NCBI RefSeq assembly: GCF_000005505.3
Contig: NC_016131.3
Span: 58,265,355-58,329,354 of the forward strand
Length of the DNA stretch: 64,000 nucleotides
Direction: 5' to 3'
Source: Brachypodium distachyon
Taxonomy: Eukaryota > Streptophyta > Magnoliopsida > Poales > Poaceae
Shown here: positions 41,590-52,227 of the stretch, piece after piece
How positions within the stretch are numbered: position 1 is the first letter of the stretch
How the letters are laid out: every line of letters starts with the position of its first letter
Notes under the pieces: model-generated
What the model was told of the DNA's origin: nothing
What the model saw: the letters and a program-made list of their open reading frames with translations, nothing else
Database searches by the model: none
Position numbers and translations under genes: made by a program

Positions 41590-42320
41590 CCATGCATAGA
41601 AATTAAAATTTCAGAGCAAAGGGTAATCTCTAGCTAGCAGCTGAGTTGGGCAGTCTTCGCTGTGCTATTCCTGCTCCTGCTGCCGGCGCGGTCCTCCTCG
41701 AGAGACGAGCCACGGCAAGAACGCAAAGAATGGGAGCATGGCGACCACCGCATTGGCTGACTCGCTCACGCGTCGCGCCGATGATGCTCGACACGCCTTC
41801 CAAAGGCGTCGAGAGAGAAGAGATACTCGTCCGCCACAAAGGCGGTCGGCGGCACGGACGCCGATGGTGGTGCCACCGGCGTACGTCTCCGGCACGGCCC
41901 ACCGCTCGTGGAACTCGCCCCCTGCCGTCGCCCCGATCAGAGGATCGTACTAGCACGGGCTGTGAAGCGCCCCCTCTGTGAGCTCCACGGCGAGCTGCGG
42001 GGACGTCGTGGGCGCCTCTAATGGGCATGATTTCTTGGTTTCTTCCAACGTCTCAAAAACAAATTTTGGATGACTTTTGCGGCGTAGTTGGAGATCGTGT
42101 GTCAACTGTGGTATCGATCGCCACGTATCATATATTCAATCGAGTGTGAGTGATAGGTTACCGATCGATGATTCAATTTAATTATTTATATGCAAGCTAG
42201 CTGATTGCTTAGCTCAAATATAGTACACCATCGATGTATGAATGAGTGCATGACCCAACCAACCAATAGATAACATATGATGCATGACCCAACCGATTGA
42301 CATCAAGCTGGGGAGCTCCA
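41590..42320 (-). pseudogene. Aspartic-protease-like relic with shared 5' flank
   Basis: In two frames: DPLIGATAGGEFHERWAVP, ETYAGGTTIGVRAAD, then EGVSSIIGATRERVSQ. It aligns with the relics at 39.1 and 40.5 kb. The flank has TTCTTGGTTTCTTCCAACG, TGACCCAACCAACCAATAG and GATGCATGACCCAACCGATT. Confidence 0.45.
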
Positions 42321-42886
42321 TCTCTTGACATCAACCAATAAAAATCATCGCACTTGTTTGATGTCTTCAAGAAACACCTCAAGTTTGAGACGGACCTACG
42401 CACGCCTCACCTCAGTGGCCGGCTGCTTGCACTTAATCTCTCTTGTTCACATCAAACTCACACAGGAGTTCTCGTCCCAGTGTGCTTACTTGCCTTCGAT
42501 CGAATATCGTATGTATGCCGAATTTTCACCGCTATTGCCGGAGTTCGCTATGCGCCTTGGAGAGCTTTGGTACAAGGTGGAACTTGAGGTACCAAAAGGA
42601 CATTAGACGAGTCCTCTGAAACATCTCAGATTTCGTTTTTCTTTTTCTTTTCCCGAATAATCGAAACTGACAACTACAGGGTGTTCAGATTTCTTATTCC
42701 AATTCCTTTCTCATATGCCATTAGCAGGGACAATAACTATTCAGGTCTTGACCAGCTTCCCCTGGCCACAGTTATTTAACCATGCAACCTTTTGGTGAAA
42801 CAGAGATTATAGGCTTGGCATGATCATACACACAGCATACCGGCTCCACTCCTTTCTTCCATCTTGTCAGGACGGCTAGCTGCAAG
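42321..42886. other. 5' flank of the broken NB-ARC gene
   Basis: No gene recognised. A stretch near 42520-42600 (TTTTCACCG.TATTGCCGGAGTTC) is repeated near 44720-44790, so the broken NB-ARC gene lies between two copies of it. Confidence 0.45.
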
Positions 42887-44407
42887 ATGGAAAGCCAAGT
42901 TTCTGCAACTTTGGGGGAAGTTCTTAGCAGATTTATATCCTTGCTGATCGACAAATACTTGGCAGTGCCACAACTGTCCAAGGTGGAGACCCTACAGAAA
43001 CTAGAGCGGCTGCTGCTCCGGATTCTTATCACTGTGGAAGAGGCCGAGGGGAGATGCATCACAAACCAAGCAATGCTTCGACAACTCAACATTCTCAGAG
43101 GAGAGATGTGGAGAGGCTATTACATGCTTGACGTATTCCGGTACCTTGCACGTGAAGAAGAGAAGGCCAAAGATCATCACGCAAGCCGCTCCTTAGCTAT
43201 GTCCATATCCAATCCAGGAAAGCGTCTTCCTGTCTCTGCTAGCACAATAAAGGGAAAAAGGGAGTTGAAACAGGTGCTTGATAGTGTCGGAAATTTAGTA
43301 ACTGATATGAGTGAGTTTGTTGTTTTTCTCAAGAATTACCCTCCAATCACTCGTCAACCATATAGCATGCATCTGTTCTTGGGAAAATGCATGTTTGGTC
43401 GCCAAGTGGAAATGGAACGAACCATCGCTTTCTTGTTGCAAAGGGATCCTCCTGGTGAACTCAAGATGGGTGTCCTCCCAATAGTTGGTCAAGGAAAAGT
43501 TGGAAAGAGCACACTTGTTGAGCATGTTTGCGGCGATGCAAGGGTACGTGATCACTTTTCTTAAATAGTCCTCTTCTGTGGGAACAAATTTATAGAAGGA
43601 GAGCTTTGTAACCTGAAAGATGGGGGCACAGTCAAGCATCAAAGTGATGCTCTGAATGAAGGACAAATACTTGTTGTCATTGAACTAGATGGGGACATTG
43701 ATGAGGGGGCATGGAGAAGGCTGTACTCTGCTTCTCGAAGCTTCATTCCAAGTGGCAGTAAAATTATAATCACAAGCCCTTCTGAGGACATTACAAGATT
43801 TGGAACTACACAAGCCGTTAGGCTAAACTTTTTGCCTCGGGAAGCAAGCTGGTACTTCTTCAAGGTGCTTGTGTTCGGAAGCACAGATACTGAAGAGCAA
43901 CCAAAACTAGCATCCGTAGCAATGGAGATATTTGAGGAGTACTTTGACCTAGAAGTTTTTAATGATTTCACTGGTCCTTTTGCAAATACAATAAATATTG
44001 CTGGATATCTAAGAGCTAATATTAATATACAGCACTGGCGAAGGATTCTTACACGTGTTAGGGGAACTAGGCTGAGAAATCAATGTCGACTTAGTACAGG
44101 TCCAAGTGATGCTACTAGGGTGGAAAATAAACATTTCTACTTCTACATTCCTCGAGCAGCTAAACCTACTAAGGATTGTGTAGTTGACAGTCATGTTCGA
44201 GTAGAGCTTTCTCATGAAGATGTTACCAAAGTAACCATGGATGAAGTCGTTTCCGGAAGTGCCCCACCACAAGAAAGATTTGATGTTGTAGTATGGAAAT
44301 CTCACTTGCCACCGTATTACAGCTACATAACTAGCTGTGAGATACGTGATTCAAAGTGTATGCTTAAGTGGAATAACCGTTGTAAGAAGAGGAAGAGTTT
44401 GTGTTGA
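42887..44407 (+). pseudogene. NB-ARC (NLR-like) gene interrupted by one nonsense codon
   Basis: A single reading frame of 507 codons is open from the conserved start (MESQVSATLGEVLSRFISLL) to the family tail (VVWKSHLPPYYSY...KKRKSLC), except for TAA at 43562-43564 (codon 226). The paralogues have HFSQI at this point, so a CAA-to-TAA change explains it. The N-terminal part contains the CC-like region and P-loop GQGKVGKST (201-209). After the stop come LVVIELDGDI (kinase-2, no Asp-Asp), GSKIIITS and ASWYFFKVLVFGSTD. No frameshift was found. Unless read through, the product would end just after the P-loop. It lies about 30 kb from the minus-strand pair and is inverted relative to them. Confidence 0.85.
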
Positions 44408-44584
44408 CCTCACAAGATCTAGTTGTAACAATATGTTGTCTCATAATGTAATGCATGTTTTTACCTCTTATATTTACGTCTTTGGTTGTTTCAGAATTAC
44501 TCTAAAAGTCCACTTAAGTGAACAAGTAAATTCTGTTAGTGGTTTTTTTTTACAGCTGAAGTCGAAAGTACGACAGCAGCAGAA

Positions 44585-44703
44585 TGTAATCACCTTTAAG
44601 AACTACCAGTATGCCTCATGGGGCAGTTTCTTTAGTGTTACAGCCTGTGCTGTTCCAAGATTCATGATCTTCTCAGATCGGCCTGTGATTATGATGTTTC
44701 AGC
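44585..44703 (-). pseudogene. Short NB-ARC fragment, opposite strand
   Basis: This matches 9117-9230 of the gene at 8618-10084 (TATGCCTCATGGGGCAGTT, TTTAGTGTTACAGCCTGTGC, TTCTCAGATCGGC), that is, its RNBS-B to linker region on the minus strand. It lies 180 bases past the stop of the plus-strand NB-ARC gene, so it came from a different paralogue. Confidence 0.85.
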
Positions 44704-45289
44704 CTTCAAATTGAATATATGGTTTGCAGACCAATCTTCACCGGTATTGCCGGAGTTCACCGCCTTAGAAAAAGCTAGCTACAGGTGGAATTTGAGACAG
44801 ACTTCCAGGTATGTAAACATGCATTAGTTCCTCTAAAACAAAATAGCAGATTATGATTGGCGATGTGAGCATGCTTATGTGCTTGCATATGCAGGTGTTG
44901 ATTCTAGCACCGCAGTGTTGGGGCTCAGATTTCAACAGTTCTACCCTATTTCATCGACTACATACTACTACTTCTTCTATCTATCTAGCCTGTCGAGCCA
45001 ATAACAGATTAATTTGGTGAAGCAACTTGAGACGCAGTAGGATGATCATCTGCCATGTTAAGACTCCAGAGTCTGAGCCACCAGCATCGACAGCGACCTC
45101 ATACGGACGCAGTGTGCCAAGCTCCTCCGGGAACTGCTTCTGACAGAGCCTAAGATGAACACACCAGACCACACTGCCCATGCGACCACGCTTAGCGGCA
45201 ACTACATAAACCAGAGCACACCGTACGGAGTCTCGAGGATGCAGTCGTTCCGTTGCACCTGACAATGAACTAGAAAGAAGAATTTGCGA
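44704..45289. other. No gene recognised
   Basis: A minus-strand open frame at 44981-45379 has no family motif (contains VVAAKRGRMGSVVWCVHLRL). It may be a relic. Confidence 0.35.
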
Positions 45290-45760
45290 ACTTGCTGGAT
45301 GAGTTTCAAAATGTGCATGTATGAATAATGCGCCTAGTGGGAAAATCAGAGTAGTAGGTAGATAAACATTGATGGACAAAAAGAAAATTAGAGTTGCACG
45401 ACGTTTCTGTTTATTAGCTGTTTAAAACCCTTTTCCGTGATCGTCTATTACTTTGTTATTTTCTCTTTTTTTATTCCAAAATTATTTTCTGCATTGCTAC
45501 TTTATAAAATCATATCCTCGTTTTCTAGTCGCAATGCTGTCTCGCAGTAGTTGTGATGACCATAATATTTTGCAACAACATTTCTTTCGAGATTTATTTC
45601 AGGTTGTTCACCGTGGACTTCGCTGCCTTGCTTCCTCATGGGTTCGACACTCTCTCTCATTGAAAAGGTTATAACAATCAGTGTGCACTTGCAGGCCATA
45701 AATCTCACAAACGTTTCGTTAGAAATAAAATTATATCAATGAAATGAGTTTATTGAATTC
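45290..45760. repeat. Copy 2 of the ~450-bp duplication (empty site)
   Basis: Matches 39690-40260 without the Stowaway. Ends near AATTCAAACAAATAATAC. Confidence 0.85.
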
Positions 45761-45911
45761 AAACAAATAATACAAACTATAATGGAGCTACAAGACCAAA
45801 TTGATTAGCAAAGAAAGGGGAGATCACGGAAAAGACACCGCCACCAATTGCAGTCGTACATCTCGTAGACAATTGAGTCATTAAGTTCAGTTCCGGAGGG
45901 TTAGTGAAGTA

Positions 45912-46002
45912 TTCCTTCCGTTTCTAAATACTTGTCGTGGTTTTAGTGTAAATTTGCACTAAAACCACGACAAGTATTTTAAGTATTTATGAACGGAGGG
46001 AG
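45912..46002. mobile_element. Stowaway-type hairpin in the 3' UTR of the DUF4220 gene
   Basis: TTCCTTCCGTTTCTAAATAC then TTGTCGTGGTTTTAGTG, with the reverse complement following after a very short loop. TA flanks both sides. The arms are nearly perfect, and the element starts 17 bases past the gene's stop codon, so it would be transcribed. Confidence 0.85.
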
Positions 46003-46019
46003 TAATTCTTTGCCGTTTA

Positions 46020-47990
46020 TCAATCGAAGAGAAATACACCACTCTGTTTTGTTTGTATAAGATTGACCTCATAACACACGTCTCCGAGCTCCCGATGCGC
46101 CATGAGAAGCCAAACGAAGGTGAGCAGCTCTCCTCCCATGCTCAGCCGCCGGGCGTGCTCCTCCGGCCGGGACTTGCCGGCGGCGTAGACGAGCAGCCGT
46201 ACCCACACTTGCCCAAGCATTTGGAAAGCTTCATGGAAACCTAGCTCCATCAACAATCTATGCGACTTCTGGAAGAGGATGTGGATCTTATCATGATTTG
46301 CATCCGTGAGGATGCCATGGCCCTTGGAAGAAAACTCTTCAAGAAACTGCTCCTTGCTGGAAGGAGAGCTAGCCTTGAGGCTCTCAAAGGCTTGTGTCAG
46401 TAAATCCCTTGCTCTGCTGCTGACGGGCAGCATGTCAGGGTTCTCTACCAACAGGTAGAACATGTAGTCAGACATCCCCTTGCATGTGTCCATAAGGCCT
46501 TGCATCTCTTCAGTGATGCCAGTCTCATTATACACTGGCATGCCAGCCCTATATATCATCACGTCTGTCAAAACATGTAACACAAACAGGGCCTCCTCGA
46601 AGGGCAACTTGAATAGTGGTTTAAATCGGCGCATTGAGTCATGGCTCAAATGCTGCCCCAACCTGTGGAGACCCTCCACCGGCCTGTTCCACTCCCAACT
46701 GATTAGTTGGTGGATGAGCTTCTTGGTCCCTGTTGTGACTTTGACATGTTTGGTGTGTCGAATGTTGTTCCAGAGATCAGTAGCTCCAACCGCACTTATC
46801 ATCTTTGCGATTACGGTGCTCGACTTCTTGTCAGCCATGCAGGAGTTCAACAAGTTGTACTGCCCTATGGAGTTTGACCACCATGGCCTGGTCTTTGGCT
46901 GCATTCTTACCAAGACATACCAGGATACTCGACCGAGCCTTGGACATCGAGCTTCCAAGATTGCCCATGCCCGCGGCGACATGATCACAACCATGACCGC
47001 ACAAGCTTCCAAGCAAAATGCTCCGATGAATAACACATAGGTTATTGCGGCATCGACTCCGGTATATCCATACCTTTGCTTGGCCCTCATCATGATGAAG
47101 AGCACAAAGGCAAGCATTGTCGAGATGAGGGAGACACACCGAAGGACGGTGCCAAGCCTTGTTTGAATCACCCCGGCTTTCGTGAAGAGGTCATCATACA
47201 TTATGGTAAGCTCAACCTCTACCCTCTTAAAATCTAGTTCTGCATCTTCTCGGCCGCGAAATAGAAATTTGCGGTAGGTGTCATATCCTTCCTCGTCTCC
47301 TACTCCTGTATTGTAGAACTTTCGTCCCGCGAATACATCCCGGAGGCCTCTCTCAGAGTGAAGGGCATACTTGACAACTGTTGGATATGTTAGCTCGGTT
47401 GCATCTTGATGTTCAGGTAATTGCTTCACTACTTCGCTACGATTGGAGCTCTTGAGGGCCTTTTGACTCCCGCACTTAAGAGCCCATATCCTCTCCCCAT
47501 ACTTGATGATCCCGGTGACAAACAAAAAGATTGTCAGGACTAGTACAAGTGGGTCATATGCCAACGAGTTCCACAATACACGGAGAACTAGGCATACTTG
47601 GACTAGCAGATTTAGCAGGTGTCTCAACCATAGCTCATTGTCCTCAATGGAAAAAGCAGTCACGGTGTCTTGTCCACCAAGGTGGATAAGAAGGAAAGGT
47701 GCCCACAAGAGCTGCATTTGGCTGGACCTTGCTTGGCTAATTAGTTTAGCATCGTTTGTGGTGGTGTTAGGCAGATGGCGCGAAAGGTAGCCTAGTGCAT
47801 ACACTGCAATATAGTCGGCTGATAGGAAAGCCAACCATAACAAGAGACTAAGCAGCCCATTGTGGTTGCGACGCCGAAGGCCGCCAAAGAAGAAGAGAAA
47901 TAGTTGCAAGGCGAAGCTCAGGAGTATCAATAGCTGGATTTCCCAACCGATAAATAACTGAACAATGATGGTGGTTGAAGCTTCAGCCAT
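46020..47990 (-). CDS. DUF4220/DUF594 membrane protein, 656 aa
   Basis: Single coding exon. N-terminal hydrophobic segments lie at about 8-38, 46-70, 124-142 and 146-163, with two more in the middle (CVSLISTMLAFVLFIMM; YVLFIGAFCLEACAVMVVI). The hallmark LGGQDTVTAFSIEDNELW is at 104-121. The C-terminus contains GGELLTFVWLLMAHRELGD, the DUF594 signature. These grass-expanded proteins have no established biochemical function; a membrane location is inferred from the hydrophobic segments. The length is normal for the family and there are no breaks. The start is the ATG of MAEASTTIIVQLFIGWEIQL, just downstream of a probable 5' UTR intron. The 3' UTR contains a Stowaway hairpin. Confidence 0.9.
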   Translation of the reverse strand: MAEASTTIIVQLFIGWEIQLLILLSFALQLFLFFFGGLRRRNHNGLLSLLLWLAFLSADYIAVYALGYLSRHLPNTTTNDAKLISQARSSQMQLLWAPFLLIHLGGQDTVTAFSIEDNELWLRHLLNLLVQVCLVLRVLWNSLAYDPLVLVLTIFLFVTGIIKYGERIWALKCGSQKALKSSNRSEVVKQLPEHQDATELTYPTVVKYALHSERGLRDVFAGRKFYNTGVGDEEGYDTYRKFLFRGREDAELDFKRVEVELTIMYDDLFTKAGVIQTRLGTVLRCVSLISTMLAFVLFIMMRAKQRYGYTGVDAAITYVLFIGAFCLEACAVMVVIMSPRAWAILEARCPRLGRVSWYVLVRMQPKTRPWWSNSIGQYNLLNSCMADKKSSTVIAKMISAVGATDLWNNIRHTKHVKVTTGTKKLIHQLISWEWNRPVEGLHRLGQHLSHDSMRRFKPLFKLPFEEALFVLHVLTDVMIYRAGMPVYNETGITEEMQGLMDTCKGMSDYMFYLLVENPDMLPVSSRARDLLTQAFESLKASSPSSKEQFLEEFSSKGHGILTDANHDKIHILFQKSHRLLMELGFHEAFQMLGQVWVRLLVYAAGKSRPEEHARRLSMGGELLTFVWLLMAHRELGDVCYEVNLIQTKQSGVFLFD

Positions 47991-48021
47991 GTTGTGTCTT
48001 CAATACTTCTTTGATTTGCAA

Positions 48022-48327
48022 CTGCACATCAACAAATCAGCGGTTCCTACTTAGTGGCTTAGTACAACATATGTGAATTATAACTATATATAAATTAACC
48101 CCTACCAAAAGCTGGGACATTCCACTTCAAAAAAATAAAAGCTGGGACATGAGAGATTTTGTGAAATTAATGAATTGAGAGAGATAGAGATCGAGAGAGG
48201 ATCGTCTAGGCGCATGATAATTTTCTTTCTACCATGCAATTTGTGCACTATTACGAGGCTGCTCCGAGAAAACATGAGTACTTGCAAATGTAAATTGAAG
48301 TTAAATAAGATGTAAATCAAGGCATAC
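48022..48327 (-). other. Probable 5' UTR intron of the DUF4220 gene
   Basis: On the minus strand a donor CGCAG|GTATGC (48327) and an acceptor GATGTGCAG (48022) lie in order upstream of the start codon. Both fit consensus. Not confirmed by transcript. Confidence 0.45.
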
Positions 48328-48360
48328 CTGCGACGGTCGATGAATGGCACCTAGATGAAT

Positions 48361-49429
48361 GCGTTGAGTATATGCGCACGCTAGAGGAAAAAATGGGAAG
48401 AAAGAAAATTTTGGTTAATTTGAATATATTTCCCCCGTGGATGTGCTCCCGCATGTAGGCGGAATGCCATCTTCCGGGAATTATATCTGTTCTAGCAGAG
48501 TTGGCAACTTAGGGCCTTTATTCCTTTCTTGTATTCCTAACCAAGTATAATCTTTTCACTAATGTTCTATCCATGGTTACCCAAAAACACTTTAAGGGTT
48601 TCTATGGTTAGAAAGTTCTCAAAAATCATGAAATAAATAGTGGAACATTGTGATAACAAACGAAGCTGATCTACTGCTTAGATTGAAAAAAAAAATTACC
48701 CTATGTGTGTTGCACAAAAAAACATACTGCGATGGTCATTTTTGTAGATCCACATCACAATGCTTCAGTATTTGTTTCATGATTTTTAGGAAGTGTCTAA
48801 TCGTAGAACATGTAATGTTGGATGCTCATGACAGCTTGTAGTACGTAGCCACGTGACATATATGCCTTGCCTAAAGTTGAGGTCATCTCCTTGTACTTTA
48901 CGTATCTCGTACTCCCATGGAGCTAGCTTGTATGCGCGAACTTGGCTACTCTGCATCTGGGCTGCGGTGGGCCAAAGCTACAGCCCTGAGGAGTGCCTGC
49001 AACTGGAGCCCATTTGGTAGCGCGGCCTCTGTATACTTGACAGGCTCTCGACTACGGCCCACGATGTTGCCTCGGAGGCCCACGACCAACGTCAGGATCC
49101 AGCCAAAGCTAGAGCCTATCGACCAACGGGCCGAGATTTGATCATTTCACCCTCCACTAACTGTACAAATGGATGGAACCAGAGCAAAGTGTCATACCCT
49201 ACGCATAAATACATGTAACAGAGCAGTTGCGAATATTCAAAATTCGCTTAATATATTCATGAAATGCGGTGAAATTAGAATATAAGCAAGCATGTTTTGC
49301 ACATGCACCATTTGGTAAAAATGCGTGAGCACACAAACCACTCTCGCCTGTTCCAAAAGAGGGAGAAGATTTCGCCAAACAAAACAGCGGCAAGACCACG
49401 TTCTTTTTGACATCTCTAGAGTCTAGAAG
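48361..49429. other. Promoter side of the DUF4220 gene and intergenic DNA
   Basis: No coding family or clear TATA box identified. Plus-strand frame 48917-49141 has no motif. Confidence 0.4.
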
Positions 49430-49769
49430 TAGCAGTTACAATAGCAATAGAGGCTCCTGTCCACAAGAAGACTACACTCGGTATGCGACGGGGTTGTTGC
49501 GAACGGCACGGATGTCATCGCAGCGCCGCCGATGCCGTTCAGGCCGACGGAGCTGATAACACCGATTGCGACCTCAAGTGATGCCGGCTCTTTCGAAATA
49601 AGCATCCGCCGCACAGATGGTCGACGGCACAGACGCCGGTGATGGTGCCACGAGCGCACGGCCCCGGAGCGCCGCTGGACGTAGTCTCTTGGTTTCTTCC
49701 AAGATCTCAACTTTTTGATTGGCTTATGCGGTGTAATTGTATGATTGTGTGAAGTGTGACTAATAGGTA
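49430..49769 (-). pseudogene. Aspartic-protease-like relic
   Basis: The frame reads KKPRDYVQRRSGAVRSWHHH, ISKEPASLEVAIGVISSVGL and GGAAMTSVPFATTPSHTECS, aligning with the 36.8-kb relic and, in the TSVP stretch, with the 52.3-kb aspartic protease fragment. Stops and shifts interrupt it. Confidence 0.45.
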
Positions 49770-50185
49770 CTCCCTCCGTTCCATAATGTAAGGCACGCAC
49801 GTATTTTAAGATTTTGTTTTGACCATCAATTACACTAATAATTTTTGACTGTATAATTTTTATAATACATACTCTTTCCATTTCACAAAGCTTGGCGTAT
49901 TTTGTTTCGTTAACACAAGGTTTTGACCAAGAATTACACTACTAATATGTAACATGTATGATATAAAATCATGATTATTAGAAAGAATTTTTAAGGACGA
50001 ATCTATTGATATAAATTTCATGTATGTAAAAACACATATTAATAGAGTTATCTTTGATCAAAGCCTTGTCTTAACGAAACAAAATACGCTGAAATGAAGG
50101 TAGTAATTCACATTTTGTTAGTCTAACTGATTGTCAACGTTAGATCTCAAAATGCGTGGCGTCTTGTATTATGGAAGGGTGAGAG
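49770..50185. mobile_element. Stowaway MITE split by a second MITE
   Basis: The left half starts CTCCCTCCGTTCCATAATGT. The right half ends ATTATGGAAGGGTGAGAG, its imperfect reverse complement, with TA on both sides. The element at 49872-50103 lies between the halves. Confidence 0.8.
49872..50103. mobile_element. Nested Stowaway-type MITE, ~232 bp
   Basis: CTTTCCATTTCACAAAGC, TTGGCGTATTTTGTTTCGTT at the left and AACGAAACAAAATACGC, TGAAATGAAGG at the right are inverted repeats, flanked by TA. Inserted inside an older Stowaway. Confidence 0.85.
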
Positions 50186-50580
50186 TATATATCCTGTGGC
50201 CAACTACTGCTTATATAGGCCGTTTGAAGTGCTTAGTGCGGATAGATAGTATAGGATGCATGACCCAACCGATCCACGTACGGGTCGTCCTATACTTGAT
50301 GCGTGACGGAACTAATTGAAAAGTCTTATTCCTTAGGTACAAATATTTAGCTAGCTCGACTTTCTCACTACCTGTCTCACAACTCCACCTGTCTGCTATT
50401 CCTATTCCTCTTGTGTGCGTCGGCAACAATCACCGCCGGCCGGCGCAGAGATGAGCCATCGCACGGACGCGAGGGAAGAGGATCGAGCATGACGATCAAC
50501 ACATTTGCTGACCTGTGCACACGCATGACGCATCGCGCTGATGACGTTCGACGCGTCTTCGAATGGCAAATCAAGCTTTA
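50186..50580 (-). pseudogene. Shared 5' flank plus a further relic
   Basis: Flank copy with GATGCATGACCCAACCGATC and GATGCGTGACGGAACTAATT. Then, near 50380-50580, coding-like sequence (ASSARCV..., ANVLIVML) resembles relics at 39.2 and 41.8 kb. It ends abruptly at about 50565. Confidence 0.4.
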
Positions 50581-51394
50581 CAAAATATTCTAAGCAAATA
50601 TCATGGGAAAATAGTAAGAAAAAGATTAAAAGATGGGCCAACCGTGGATTTTGTGGGTCTGTCCCTTTGAAGGACTTTTTACATCGGAATCCTAAGCGAT
50701 ATGGGTTCTGTTGGAATTGGAAATTAATAGCACTGGCCGAAGCTCTGCGAAAAAGGTTTTTCATCCTTTTCGGTAATACCATTCTCTAAAATAAAGCTAA
50801 CCCACAAATAAGAGCATGTGTCCTTGTGGGTGATATACTCTCTGTTTCTAGGATCTTCTACCTGCATCCAAATCATAAGCTAAACAACATCAAAGATCAC
50901 GCGGTTGTGGGGTGAGATATTCTTTGTTTCTAGGGTCTTCTGTCTGCACAAAAATCAAGTAAAAAAAACTCTGATGTAGGATATAATTCCATATAAAAAA
51001 TATGACATCGCCGGCTAAAATACGGCATCAGTTTATTCATTCACAACGACTAGATTATTAACAGTGTTAGAGGACGAAACAAAATTTTGGTGTGACGAAC
51101 TCGATAACATCAAAGTAGTGTGAAATATGTAAATATTAAAGTATTAAATGATCTCATGAAATAAATGTTGCACACCTAAAATCCCAACTACCAACCCAGT
51201 GGGGATCAAACACTATAGTTTGTAAACGATGCGGCCTCCACGGATTTGGAGTTCTAATTCATAATCAATATTCTTGTACCGAATTAGGTCACCATCCCAA
51301 ATTCCAAAACCCCTAACATAGAAATATATATATGCTATTTTTTCTCGCGGTGAAATGCGGCGGCTCTGCCCTCAAGAAAATCATGACTCGCGGC
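50581..51394. other. No gene recognised
   Basis: AT-rich intergenic DNA. A degenerate repeat of CTCTGTTTCTAGGATCTTCT / CTTTGTTTCTAGGGTCTTCT occurs near 50838 and 50922. Confidence 0.4.
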
Positions 51395-52125
51395 GAAAGG
51401 AAAAGGGAAATATGCTATACGTAAGGAATTTAGTGGAGTGGTAATGACCTAGATGGGTCTTAAAAGTTATTTTTTCCTCATCCTCTTTTCTCATCCGAAT
51501 TTGGTGATATCCGTCTCGTAAATCAAGCTTCGAAAAAAGTTTTGCGCCAACCAACTCATCCAAAAGTTCATCTATGACCGGCATTGGAAATTTGTGCTTA
51601 ATGCTAAGATCATTCAACCACCGATAATCGACGCAAAATCTCCATGTTCCATTTTTTTCTGAACTAGCAAGACTGGTGATGCAAAACGACTCATGCTGTG
51701 AGTGATAATACCAGATGATAACATGGCCTGAACTTGCCTCTCAATTTATGTCTTGTGTAAAAGGTGAGTATCGGTAGGGTCTTGCATTTACTGGAGTGAA
51801 TCCTAACTTCAATGTGATGACATGGTCGTACTCACGTTGAGGAGGCAAGCCACTTGGTTCTTGAAACACATCTTGATAATCATCAATGATTGCATGTACT
51901 TCGGTTGATGTATCCTGGGGCACCTCCTTGTTGGCGTTTACAACTACAACCATGACCCAAATATCATTGCCGACAGTCCATTTAAGAAGTTATTCAACGG
52001 GTATCTCAGAAAGAGATGGCACCGGAGTATATTGTACTCCTTGCAACGTAATCCACTTTCCTTCATACTCAAAGGATACCGACTTTGATTTCCAGCGACA
52101 TAGCATTTCATCGAACTGATAGCAT
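51395..52125 (-). mobile_element. Ty3/gypsy polyprotein fragment
   Basis: The minus strand reads VHAIIDDYQDVFQEPSGLPP, HVITLKLGFTPVNARPYRYS, then (after shifts) [28 protein letters not shown] and [20 protein letters not shown]. This is the linker and first reverse-transcriptase motifs of a Ty3/gypsy pol. It stops abruptly after the KTHLGHY motif near 51450. No LTR nearby; dead fragment. Confidence 0.9.
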
Positions 52126-52227
52126 CATATCCACAAATATCCACCAGTCCGGCCCAGCAAGGCCTTGTTCTGCCTCTGTTTGTGTCTCCCCTCTGCTTTG
52201 TTAGTTTCATTTGTTTCTTTGTTCTTG

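Noticed and set aside
42887..44407. Two separate genes (225-codon and 191-codon frames)
   Set aside because: Both frames are in the same register, separated by one nonsense codon at 43562 and by distance to the next Met. Paralogues show it is one gene.
44981..45379. 132-codon minus-strand frame
   Set aside because: No family match recognised; left unassigned.
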